A stretch of DNA of 64,000 nucleotides from Botryosphaeria dothidea (taxonomy: Eukaryota; Ascomycota; Dothideomycetes; Botryosphaeriales; Botryosphaeriaceae): assembly GCA_011503125.2 (NCBI GenBank), contig WWBZ02000022.1:4464001-4528000 (forward strand), given 5' to 3'. This document shows positions 24,701-34,498 of this stretch, piece by piece. The translations under genes and the position numbers were made by a program. Numbering within the stretch: position 1 is the stretch's first letter; each line of letters begins with the position of its first letter. The notes beneath the pieces were generated by a model, which had not been told where the DNA came from, made no database searches, and saw only the letters and a list, made by a program, of their open reading frames with translations.

Positions 24701-26778
24701 TTCTTAGTAAAGAAAGGAAGAAGGTAGTGAAATCGAGCCGGGATTCGTGAGCGGAGGGTTTCGAGTTCTTGTTCCGGGGTTTGTTGTTCCGTTTTTTTAA
24801 GGCTTTCAAGGTGTTCTTAGATTTCCTTAATTAATACGGCATAGATCCTAGTCTTATCTCGTTGGATATAGCGGGTAAGGGCGGCGTAGGATACCGTAGC
24901 GTAAGAGATCGAAGGCGGATTAGGAGGCGTAATCGTAGGTTGTCGAGTAGGTAAGTAATTTGCTTAGTAGAAAGGAGAAGCGAAGGTAATAGTATTCCTT
25001 GACTAGAGAATCTATGGATCGTGTCTTTCTAGCCAAGGTTTTCTAAGAATAATAGGATATTAACTAAGCTTAGTTACCTAAAAGGTAAGGAGTTCTTAGT
25101 GTTAATTAATATCGAGTTAAAGGTCGGCTTTATAAGTAATCTACCTAGCTATGGATCTATTAGCTAGCTCGAGGGATTTAGGTTGTATTTTTTGACGAGT
25201 AGGGAGCGAGTATTCCTTAATAAAAGCATCATCTATAAACAAGGACGAAGCACTAGAGTCTAGTATAGACGAGGTTTCGATTATATTATTAACTACTGAC
25301 TTAAGAATAAGGAGTGGGCGTTTTCCGAGATTAATAGCGCGTGGTTTCGAGGTACGAGGTTCGGGGGGTAAAAATAAGAGTGTTCCGAGGTTCGAAGATA
25401 AAGAAGCAAGAATAGAGAATTAATTTAAAGTAGAAAGTAGCGGGGGGCTAGGTAGGTGCCGGGTACTACCTAGCCTTCTACGTTTTTTAATACGTAGAGG
25501 ACTAAAGCCGTAGGAGGAGTTATAGAAGTCGAGGTTTTAGAGACGAGTAGACTTGTTACTAGTAGCGAGGTGGGCGGAGAGGGTGTAGTTATAGTCGAAT
25601 TAAGGTTTAGACCCTTTGAACCCTTTAGACCCTTTGCCTTAGGGTACTTACGTACCTAGTAGTTCGGATTACTATAGTAAGCGCAGAGATTATTAGCTCT
25701 TCGGTACGCTTTTCGAGCAGAGGTATCTAGTTCTATAGGTTCACTTTAGGGGATCGAGGTTAGCGCGGGAGACGAGGATCGAGGGGTAGCTAGTATAGAG
25801 AGAGGAGTCGAGGTAGGGGTACGAGTTACGGGTGTCTTTTTCTTAATTATTCGAGTATAGAGTTGGTTATCTAACGCAATGCAGGTTTTAGCGAACTTTT
25901 CGAATTCTAGTAGCATAGAACGTCTAATAAGAAGATCCTTAAGATTCTTCTTAAGGCCAAGGCGGAAGTAGTAAATCTTTACTACGTTTTCCTTTTAACT
26001 AAGAGTCGTAATAAGCGAGAGAAACCGTAAGTAGTAAGCCGAGTAGGACTTATCTTATTTAAGCGCGAGGAGGGATCGTTTAGCCGTTGCGTAAGCATTA
26101 GGATTATTAAATGCGGCCTTAAGAGCTTGGTAGAAGACCTTATAATTATCGAAGTCTACGGAACCGTTCGAAGCAGAGACGTAAGGGGCAAACCAAGTAT
26201 AAGCCGTATCGCGAAGATATAACCCAGCGTAGGTAATCTTAGCTATATCCGTTGTAAAAGCAGATGGGTCCGAGGCAAATTTAAGTTGAAGTTGCGTAGC
26301 GAAGTTCTAGAATCGAGTGCGTTCTCCTTTAAAGGGTTCTAGATCTAATACCTTAGGGATGCGGGGACGTAGGGTTTCTAAAGAAGATACCGTGGACGTA
26401 GTAGCTAGCGTGTTAGTAGGGAGGTTCGGGGCTAGTAGTTAGAGTCGGGCGAAGGCTTTATCTTAGCTAAAACCGTAGTAGTAAAAGATACAAGCAACTT
26501 GGGCGTTCGTAGCATTCTTAGGGATAGCTAGTAAATCGATATCGGATCTTAGGCAAGATTATCTTCCTCTAGCGTATACCTAGCTAAGGGTAACGCGTAG
26601 AGAAACCGGGATATCTTTAGGGAAGGTAGGACGAGCGTTAATAGGAGCAGGGACTTAATTAAGGACTTAGAAGAGCGTATCCTAAGGATTAGGAGGTATA
26701 GTTCCATTAACTATTTTGGGGATTATAGTCTAGGGCTTCGGCGAGAGCTTTAGGCCTACTAGAGAGAGTCTAGTAAAA
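21746..26778 (-). mobile_element. Gypsy element 4, internal region (youngest, least RIP-mutated)
   Basis: Chromodomain Ty3/gypsy (chromovirus) on the minus strand. From high to low coordinates: gag (about 26600-25500), protease-like and linker region, RT (about 24750-24150), RNase H (about 23750-23480), integrase with an H-H-C-C zinc region (RHSHPATRHPG, NYKTCQRIK near 23040-22900) and a D,D-E core, and a chromodomain (EYRVEEILDVKATRRQPKYL near 21950). The whole element, 21357-27167, is 5.81 kb with a CTAGG TSD. It keeps more CA/TG than its relatives yet still has many TAG stops and YLDNIL in place of YLDDIL, so it is inactive. Confidence 0.85.
24394..24609 (-). pseudogene. Surviving RT fragment of gypsy element 4
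   Basis: The only ATG-started frame of 60 or more codons between 4.7 and 30.5 kb. Its 71 aa match the gypsy RT N-terminal core: [20 protein letters not shown], then SPILFIKK and [14 protein letters not shown]. It ends at a TAA after NETLR. It is a fragment of a dead pol, not a gene. Confidence 0.85.
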
Positions 26779-27167
26779 TATAATAAACGGACCTTAGAGG
26801 GGGGGGGCGGAGAGACGAGGTAACGAAGCCGGTAAAGGTAGTAGGGGTAAAATAATGCCGAAGTATAAGGGTGTAGTTTAAAGGGCGAGGGTACGAGGTG
26901 CGAGAGACGAGGGGCGAGGGACGAGGGGCGAGGGACGAGGGACGAGGGAGGTAAGCAAGGTCTAATTTAAGGCGTACTAAGTTATACGCGAGGAATACTT
27001 ATTGCTAGACTAAAGAACTAACTACAAAGTAGAGGGGCGAGCTTTATATATATAAAGAACGAACTAAAATACTAGCTTTCTAATTTATAAGTAGGTAAGT
27101 CTAGATCTAGATTTTAAATTAACGAAGGTAAATAAGTAAGGGGTCTATATAAGCTACGTTTATAATA
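26779..27167 (-). repeat. Gypsy LTR D (5' LTR of element 4)
   Basis: 389 bp, partner of LTR C. It is followed by CTAGG (27168-27172), the second TSD copy. Host pol resumes at 27173 with CTAGAACTATCTCTAGCTAG, which aligns to 16535-16555 of element 2. Confidence 0.85.
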
Positions 27168-28296
27168 CTAGGCTAGAACTATCTCTAGCTAGTAATATTC
27201 GCTTAGTACTCGATAAGAATACTCTTAGATAAGAGATCCTTATTATACTCGATACCTACGTACTTCGATATTCTAAGGTAGATTTAGGCGTATATTCTAA
27301 GAATAACGATAGTCTCTTACTAGTTAATAGACTTATCTATATTCCTAAAGATCTAAGCCTTCGCTAAAGAATTATTAGCTCTCGATACTCGTATCCGGCT
27401 ACTAGATACCTAGGCTAGGTAGTAATATTTAAACTCGTTACTCGTAATTTCTAGTGGCTAGGCCTACGATAGATAGTAGCCCGTTTTATACGGAACTATA
27501 AGACCTACTAAAGAATTAAACCCGCTCGATATACCCCCTATAGATATTTAAAACCCCTTAAAGTACTATAACGCCGCTAGTAATCCGTTTCTCTCGATTT
27601 AATTACGGGACTTCTAACGTCTAACTCGTTCGATACTATATTAGTAGTTATAGATCGACTAACTAAAATAGCTTACTTTATTTCTTACTAAATAACCCTC
27701 GATTCGATAGAGCTTACTAAGCTTTATCGAGACTACGTTTTTCGACTATATAGCTTACCCGACGACTTCGTATCTAACCGCGGCTCGATTTTTACCTCTA
27801 AATTTACTAGAGCTCTTAGTAGATCCCTATCTATTAAGACTAACTTTAGTACGGCTTTCTACCCGTAAACCGACGGCTAGATAGAGCGTATTAACGCTAT
27901 TCTCGAGTAATATCTTCGTACCTACGTTTCGTACTAATAAGACGATTAGAACGACTTTCTCTTCTTTACCGAATTCGCTTATAATAATACGATCTCGACC
28001 ACGACTAAGATTACTCCTTTCTTCGTAAACTACGGCTTCTACCCTCGTTATAAGATTCTATAAAAAGACTCGATCTTAGCCCCTCTCGAACTCCTACGCC
28101 TCTTCTAAGAGAACCTCGAAAACCTCGAAAACTACCTTCGCTAAGAAATTCGATTCGTATAAGACGCCTACGTAGAATAGGCTAATAAAGACCGTATTTC
28201 GCCACCCGTCTTTAAGCCTAGTAACCTTATTTAGCTCCTAAGAAGATATATCTCGATAATAAGACCTTTAGATAAACTTAACTTTAAACGCCTTAG

Positions 28297-28480
28297 TGTT
28301 AGGGCTTAACCTTAGGATAATCGCTAAAAGGTATATTACGCTATATACGTTAAGCTAGACTTAAGGAGAAAGAAGAGAAGACGTAGAAGAAAGGAAAGAG
28401 TTATATATAAGGGAGGCTTAGCGTTACGTGACCCGCCGATAATCCTCTAAGGCTTGATCCTAAGGCTTTAGACTCTAATA
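28297..28480. repeat. Solo LTR (second family), 184 bp, with 5 bp TSD CTTAG
   Basis: Starts TGTTAGGGCTTAACC and ends GACTCTAATA, with CTTAG at 28292-28296 and 28481-28485. It is absent from the same pol position in element 2 (near 29947-29958). It holds a TTATATATAAG box. It retains some TG/CA, consistent with a short sequence escaping RIP. Confidence 0.8.
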
Positions 28481-28872
28481 CTTAGCCCCTTTCCTATTCT
28501 AGAGAAGATCTCGATCTATATCTATCGCCTAGAACTACTAAGGACGATAAAAGTCTACCCTATATTCTACGTCTCTTTACTCGAACCCGTAGCCTCTAAC
28601 CCCTTGCCTAATTAAGTCTAACCTCCGCTTCCGCCCGTTATCGTTAACGGCGAAGAAGAGTACCGAGTAGAAGAGATTCTAGACGTTAAAGCAACCCGAA
28701 GATAACTAAAATACCTCGTAAAATAGACTAGTTACTCGATACTAACCTAGAAACCTTACGACCTTATTAAAGACCTTAAAGCCCTTAATACGTTCTATAA
28801 ACGTTACCCTTCGAAACCTCGACCCTTAGGCTAAAGACTCGTAGGAACTTACCTCTAGAAAGAAGAGCCTAC

Positions 28873-29246
28873 TATTATAAACGTAGCTTACTTAGATTTC
28901 TTACCTCTCGTTTATCTTCGTTAATTTAAAATTTAGATCTAGACTTATCTACTTATAAATTAGAAAGCTAGTATTTTAGTTCGTTCTTTATATATATAAA
29001 GCTCGTTCCTCTACTTTATAGTTAGCTCTTTAGTCTAGTAATAAGTATTCCTCGCGTATAACTTAGTACGCCTTAAATTAGACCTTACTTATCTTCCTCG
29101 TCCCTCGTTCCTCGCCCCTCGTCTCTCGTACCTCGTACCCTCGCTCTTTAAACTATACCCTTATACTTCGGTATTATTTTACTTCTACTACCTTTACCGG
29201 CTTTATTACCTCGTCTCTCCGCCCCCTCTAAGGTCCGTTTATTATA
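28873..29246 (+). repeat. Gypsy LTR E (3' LTR of element 3)
   Basis: 374 bp, followed by the GTTTC TSD at 29247-29251 and then by the continuation of element 2 pol. Confidence 0.85.
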
Positions 29247-29251
29247 GTTTC

Positions 29252-30343
29252 TCTCGATTTAATTACGGGACTTCTAACGTCTAACTTATTCGATACTATA
29301 CTAGTAGTCGTAGATCGACTAACTAAAATAGCTTACTTTATTCCTTACTAAATAACTCTCGATTTAATAGAGCTTACTAAGCTTTATCGAGACTACGTTT
29401 TTTAACTATATAGCTTACCCGACGACTTCGTATCTAACCGCGGCTTAATTTTTATCTCTAAATTTACTAGAGCTCTTAGTAGATCTCTATCTATTAAGAC
29501 TAACTTTAGTATAGCTTTCTACCCGTAAACCGACGGCTAAATAGAGCGTATTAACGCTATTCTCGAATAATACCTTCGTATCTACGTTTCGTACTAATAA
29601 GACGATTAGAACGACTTTCTCTCCCTTACGGAATTCGCTTATAATAATACGATCTCGACTACGACTAAGATTACTCCTTTCTTCGTAAACTACGGCTTCT
29701 ACCCTCGTTATAAGATTCTATAGAAAGACTCGATCTTAGCCCCCCTCGAACCTCTACGCCTCTTCTAAGAGAATCTTGAAAATCTCGAAAACTACCTTCG
29801 CTAAGAAATTCGATTCGTATAAGACGCCTACGTAGAATAGGCTAATAAAGACTATATTTCGCCACCCGTCTTTAAGCCTAGTAACCTCGTCTAGCTTCTA
29901 AGAAGGTATATCTCGATAATAAGACCTTCGGATAAACTTAACTTTAAACGTCTTAGCCCCTTTCCTATTCTAGAAAAGATCTCGACCTATATCTATCGCC
30001 TAGAACTACTAAGGACGATAAAAGTCTATTCTATATTCTACGTCTCTTTACTCGAACCCGCGGCCTCTAACCCCTTACCTAATTAAGTCTAACCTCCGCC
30101 CCCGCTCGTTATCGTTAACGGCGAAGAAGAGTACCGGGTAGAAGAGATTCTAGACGTTAAAGTAACTCGGAGATAACTAAAATACCTCGTAAAATAGACT
30201 AGTTACTCGACACTAACCTAGAAACCTTACGACCTTATTAAAGACCTTAAAGCTCTTAATACGTTTTATAAACGTTACCCTTCGAAACCTCGACCCTTAG
30301 GCTAAAGACTCGTAGGAACTTACCTCTAGAAAGGAGAGCCTAC
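29252..30343 (+). mobile_element. Gypsy element 2, 3' part of pol
   Basis: Resumes exactly where 16942 stopped: integrase core, C-terminal region and chromodomain remnant (near 30130-30230). It ends in the same GAGAGCCTAC that precedes LTR A. RIP-inactivated. Confidence 0.8.
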
Positions 30344-30743
30344 TATTATAAACGTAGCTTACTTAGATTTCTTACCTCTCGTTTACCTTCGTTAATTTAA
30401 AATCTAGATCTAGACTTACCTGCTTATAAATTAGGAAGCTAGTATTTTAGTTCGTTCTTTATATATATAAAGCTCGCCCCTCTACTTTATAGTTAGTTCT
30501 TTAGTCTAGCAATAAGTATTCCTCGCGTACAACTTAGTACGCCTTAAATTGGACCTTGCTCGCCTCCTTTGTTATTCGTTACTCGTCTCTCACCATTCGC
30601 CTCTTGGCATTCGTCCCTCGTCTCTCGTACCTCGTACCCTCGCCCTTTAAACTACACCCTTATACTTCGGCATTGCTTTACCCCTACTACCTTTACCGGC
30701 TTCGTTACCTCGTCTCTCCGCCCCCTAAGGTCCGTTTATTACA
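30344..30743 (+). repeat. Gypsy LTR F (3' LTR of element 2)
   Basis: 400 bp. It retains the canonical CA end (TTATTACA) and more CA/TG in its right half than LTRs A, B or E. The heptamer block is longer and diverged (30560-30640), which explains the extra length. Confidence 0.8.
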
Positions 30744-31085
30744 GTTCTTTAGTAATAATCTAGTTAGCTGCCTCGGGGTCTATAGTACTAAGAATAATCG
30801 CTAAGTAAGTTTTCCCCTCTAGGAGCTTCCTCTTTAGCTAGGCTAGCTTACTAATACGTAGTCCTAGATATAGGAATAGATTCTAATCCTAAAGGGTTTA
30901 GGCGGCCTAGGGATTCTTAATATTAATGCCTTTAAGGGGGACGTTATAGACTAGCACTAAGTAGAGCTGCTAGTTAGGGCGGACTTCTCTACCTAGTCCT
31001 ATAGTCTATTCCTAGTCCTGGAGGAGGGCTGCTCTAGTCTAAGTATCAGGTACGAAGAGCTTAACGTCCCTACTAGGGAGCTTCT
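30744..31085 (-). mobile_element. Outer LINE, ORF1 region
   Basis: The reverse complement aligns to inner-LINE positions about 7660-7980 (ORF1). The frame is broken by TAG/TAA. About 2.6 kb of LINE, corresponding to inner positions about 7980-10550, is missing between here and 12297. Confidence 0.7.
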
Positions 31086-31335
31086 TGTTACGGTTTGAAC
31101 CCTAAGGGTGCCTTGGATGGATCCTGCGGCGAGACCTTGGGTTGAGAGGACCCTGAAGCTCAATGAAGCTCAACAAGAAAACCCTGCAACTCGCTACCAG
31201 TAAAAGGGACTCTGGAGAGATATATAAGCAGCGCTATCTTACTCAAACCTTTCTTTCTTTTCTCTTTAGCTTAGTCTTCTCGTAGATAGTAATGCCACTG
31301 CATTTCCGCGAGTGCACCGGATGCAAGCCATCACA
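31086..31335. repeat. Solo LTR (fourth family), 250 bp, with 5 bp TSD CTTCT, not RIP-mutated
   Basis: Starts TGTTACGGTTTGAACC, ends CATCACA and is flanked by CTTCT at 31081-31085 and 31336-31340. It interrupts LINE ORF1, which aligns across it to the uninterrupted inner LINE near 7645-7662. It has a TATATAAG box followed by a pyrimidine-rich TTTCTTTCTTTTCTC run. CA/TG content is normal. Confidence 0.85.
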
Positions 31336-31340
31336 CTTCT

Positions 31341-32015
31341 TAGCAGCTAGCACCTTTTTATACGCTAGGCTTTTCCCTACCTAAATCTTCTTAATAATAG
31401 CCTTATTAGAGAGGTTGGCGACCTCCTGTCTATTCGTCTTATCTGGGAAGTATAGGGTAAGCTTAGTAGTAGCCGGGGGGGTAGGAGGCTTTAGGACTGC
31501 TCGGGCTGTAATGTTGGCCTAGCTAGGTACTGCGGGCGTAGGGGTAGTCTAGAGTCGGCTAACTATCTTCTAGACTTACTATACTTCCTTAAGGATATCC
31601 TTAAGGCCTAGCTCCTTGGTGGTCGCCTCCTAGTAGATAGTAATATAATCCTAGAAGATTGTCTTGGCAATATCGAGAAAATTTTTTACCTGGCTGGAGA
31701 GGACTAAAGGGAGGCTAGCGGATACTTGTAGGGCTTAGAGGAGGGTATCTGCTGTTTTTGAGGCTCTTTCAACGTATTCTACGCTATACTAAGTATTCTG
31801 CGGTTTATTAGGGGTGCGCTGTGGTTAGGTAGAGGTGGTCACTGGAGGGGGCTGTTCGCCCCTTCCTGCGGCTTCTACATCAACTACAACGCGGCTGCAG
31901 CTGCTCTGAGTAGTATTTCGAGTCTCGCTGGGCCTAGGAGAGTCCCTGGGGCCCTCTCCCGGCGCCGTAGCTTGGGGTCGATTTTTTGGCGTGGTCATGT
32001 TTTTCCCCGAGATTT
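31341..32015 (-). mobile_element. Outer LINE 5' end and start of ORF1
   Basis: An ORF1 start ATG lies at 31998 on the minus strand, only 17 bp inside the right TSD, so either the 5' UTR is very short or the copy is slightly 5'-truncated. The first 57 codons (MTTPKNRPQATAPGEGPRDS... to a stop at 31825) are Pro/Ser/Thr-rich and undamaged. Damage increases leftward. No domain is recognisable in this N-terminal part. Confidence 0.7.
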
Positions 32016-32030
32016 TGACATCACATATAG
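32016..32030. repeat. Right target-site duplication of the island
   Basis: TGACATCACATATAG, the second copy of 4722-4736. Unique, non-RIP sequence follows directly. Confidence 0.85.
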
Positions 32031-32123
32031 TCACGCTTAAATTGGAGCTCCAAATATCACGTGAGCGCATGTGATAAAAGAACAACCGAGATGACACATT
32101 AAAAAGTCCTCGCTGCGTATGAA

Positions 32124-32147
32124 ATCATCATCATCATCATCATCATC
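32124..32147 (+). repeat. (ATC)8 microsatellite
   Basis: Eight ATC units about 80 bp upstream of the folylpolyglutamate synthase-like start codon. Confidence 0.9.
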
Positions 32148-32225
32148 AAGTCTTCCTGTAGCAAGTTCTCAACCATCAAGGCCATTGCCTCACTTATGAT
32201 GAACAAAGTCGTTGTTTCGCGACCC

Positions 32226-33882
32226 ATGGACAGAAACTATAAGGTGAATTAAACCCGGATAAATCTCATCCGACTTTCTAACGCTGTTCAGAGCGCCATC
32301 GACATCCTCAACAGCCGACGCCGTCTGAAGAGGCCTAGTATAGAGCCGGGAGGTAGTCTACCGGGCTTTACCCGTATTCCTGATGCGAGAGGAAAACCTG
32401 ACCTCAAGGGTACTCCAAGCATAGTTGGAATGAAACAATGGCTCCACCGGATCGGTCACTCGGTATGCCTCGCTGAGCAACCTTTCGAACTCTACTGACG
32501 GAGAAAAGCCTGCCGAGATCGATAAGCTCAATATCGTCCATGTTGCAGGGACCAAGGGTAAAGGAAGCACATGTGCATTCATTGAGTCCTTTCTCAGAGC
32601 TTTCGGGAAAAGGATCGGCTTCCCACGGAAGACAGGTCTCTATACCTCGCCACATCTCATCTACCCTGAAGAGAGGATTCGTCTTAATTTCCAACCCATC
32701 TCCAGAGACCTTTTCGCAAAATACTTCTTCGAAGTGTGGGATGCCTTATCGGAAGATGATAACAGTTCTCGGACTTTGCCTCGTTATCTTCAGCTCATTG
32801 CTCTAGTGTCGTTTCATACCTTCATCAGAGAAGGTGTAGAAGCGGCCATTTTTGAGACTCATCATGGAGGGGAATATGATGCCACGAACGTGATCGACCA
32901 TCCTGTCGCAACTGTCATCACTCCACTTGGGATGGATCATGTCAAGCAGTTGGGGCCCACCATCGAAAATATTGCTTGGCACAAAGCAGGAATCTTGAAG
33001 CGCGGGTCCCATGCACTTTCATCTCCTCAAGAGGCCTCCGCTGCTGAGATTCTTCGGAGCCGCGCATCTGAGAAAGGCGTGAGCGTCCAATTCGTCGAGA
33101 ATGACCCGTCTCTCCCAGTAGACGCACTACAGTTGAAACCGGATGTCCAGCGTATGAACTGTTCTGTTGCACTTGCTGCAGTTCGCTGCTTTCTCGAAGA
33201 AAAAGGCCCAAAAGACGCGCTGCCATTATCATCCTCGGATATCTTACAGGGCATAAGCCAGTTCTCTTGGCCAGGAAGGTTTCAAGTTCTTGTTGAAGGG
33301 CCGTTCAACTGGTTCCTGGACGGTGCGCACAATGAGATGAGCGTTAGCAAGGCTGCAGAGTGGTTTATTGAGAGCTCGTAGGGACAAAGGTGCTCAGTAT
33401 TCCAGGCCATACGCTACTGCCTATCACTAACATATGTAGGACGCCTCCCACACGGATCTTAATCTTTAGTCAAGTTTCGGAGCAGAGGGATGCGGCAATC
33501 GTGCTCGAACGTTTAGCAACTGCCCTCGGCACTGTTCACATTCATCATGTTATTTTCACTCTGTACGATCCAGAGCAGGATTTCGACTCTACAACAGGTG
33601 AACACAAACCCCATTCCTACAACTTTATCTGCTGACTGCGATGTAGCTATGGTTGCAAAATCAGAGGACATATCGCAAAAAGCATTTGGTGAGATATGGA
33701 AGAGGTTTCACCAAAATTCTCGTATTCTCTACGAGCCAAATATCCAGAAAGCTTTGGATTCTGCGAGGAAAATAGGAACAGAAGCCGGAGGCATGCAGAC
33801 CCTTATTACAGGTAGTCAACATCTGGTCGGTGGGGCACTCTTTTCCTTGAACTATAACGCGCCTGTTCAGGAATCCGCCTAG
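32226..33882 (+). CDS. Folylpolyglutamate synthase-like protein (5 exons)
   Basis: Family role: ATP-dependent addition of glutamate to folates. Exons 32226-32243, 32292-32462, 32509-33377, 33440-33597 and 33647-33882 join in frame to 483 aa. Introns are 46-62 bp with CTAAC/CTGAC branch sites. The 6-codon first exon (MDRNYK) joins SAIDILNSRRR, matching the usual Mur-ligase/FPGS start. Motifs: P-loop HVAGTKGKGST (residues 74-84), TGLYTSPHL, FAKYFFEVWD, ITPLGMDHV, IAWHKAGILK, FLDGAHN and the C-terminal LITGSQHLVGGALFSL. One oddity is FETHHGGEYDATN where standard enzymes have EVGIGGxxDxTN, so this may be a paralogue with changed activity rather than the housekeeping MET7-type enzyme. The length is near the family's usual 480-550 aa. 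It is the first intact gene right of the retrotransposon island, starting only 195 bp from the TSD. Confidence 0.85.
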
Positions 33883-34141
33883 TCTCTACTTCTCTTACAA
33901 TCGGTAGGCTTTAGGCAGCAAGGTGCTGACTCTCTACTAACGGGCCATCGGACGTATTTTTTTTTTCTTTTATATAGAGTACAAGAAGTAGATTGCCTCT
34001 AAGTTGAGATAGTAAAGCTCCGCTATAGACGACAATATGTTGCCAGGCACCCTTTCCTTCCATTTTCACTGTTTTCGAGCGTCTACCACGAAATCTAACG
34101 TTCCCCTATCAATTCTTCCTCAGTCTTCTACCTTTTCCGTC

Positions 34142-34403
34142 ATGGACGTTGCCGCCAGCGTTATCGCGAGCCACCAAATTACTTTTCAACACAAACGACC
34201 AAGGAGTTAAAATGCATCGAGGGCTGCCACTTGGAGCTTACCGCTCCGGAGAAAAGACTCAGATCCTTACGGAAAGGTCGTTGGACAAGCGGACTTATCT
34301 GGCTATTCCCAAGGTAAGGATATCATCAACGCCATAGAGACTCTCTCAGGAACCGAAAGAAAACGATGCATTGGCTTTGATAGAAGATCAGCAGTAAGTA
34401 GTA
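34142..34403 (+). pseudogene. Relic of a STAND/NLR-type N-terminal domain gene
   Basis: Three short frames in sequence resemble the fungal N-terminal domain of NACHT/ankyrin proteins: MDVAASVIASHQI; LRSLRKGRWTSGLIW followed one frame on by KDIINAIETLSG; then NDALALIEDQ before GTAAGT, a good donor site. Stops and at least two frame changes separate them. The order and spacing match the family pattern (basic linker, aromatic-rich segment, helix ending near a splice site). This is a weak call made from motif rhythm only; it could be chance. Confidence 0.3.
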
Positions 34404-34461
34404 GCAGTCCTATTGGTGTGCGTGGCACAGCACGGGGAGGTAAGCGATTGCTGTCTATGCG

Positions 34462-34498
34462 CGAAAAGCTTGGCGGCTTTATACTGCCAAGCTTTTCG
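34462..34498. repeat. Perfect 13 bp inverted repeat with 11 nt loop
   Basis: CGAAAAGCTTGGC at 34462-34474 pairs perfectly with GCCAAGCTTTTCG at 34486-34498 around GGCTTTATACT. No flanking gene explains it as a terminator. Confidence 0.85.

Larger units (their letters stand above)
17317..28872 (+). mobile_element. Gypsy element 3 internal region, with three later insertions
   Basis: Same family and orientation as element 2, and inserted into its pol. Host segments are 17317-20487, 21008-21351 and 27173-28872. They carry gag, protease, RT (YLDNIL near 19930), RNase H, integrase (near 27360-28100) and chromodomain (near 28660-28750). They are interrupted by a truncated LINE (20503-20992), a complete opposite-strand gypsy element (21357-27167) and a solo LTR (28297-28480). 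RIP is heavy: no TGG codon is readable in the domains and many TAG stops occur. Confidence 0.8.

Noticed and set aside
4737..31085. Possibility that the AT-skewed region is mitochondrial or centromeric DNA
   Set aside because: CpG is abundant, and retroelement order with TSDs explains the whole region; no mitochondrial genes. Centromere function cannot be judged from sequence.
33378..33439. Frameshift in the FPGS-like gene at its TAG
   Set aside because: A 62 bp intron with GTAGGG donor, CACTAAC branch site and TAG acceptor restores the frame and conserved sequence, so it is spliced and not broken.
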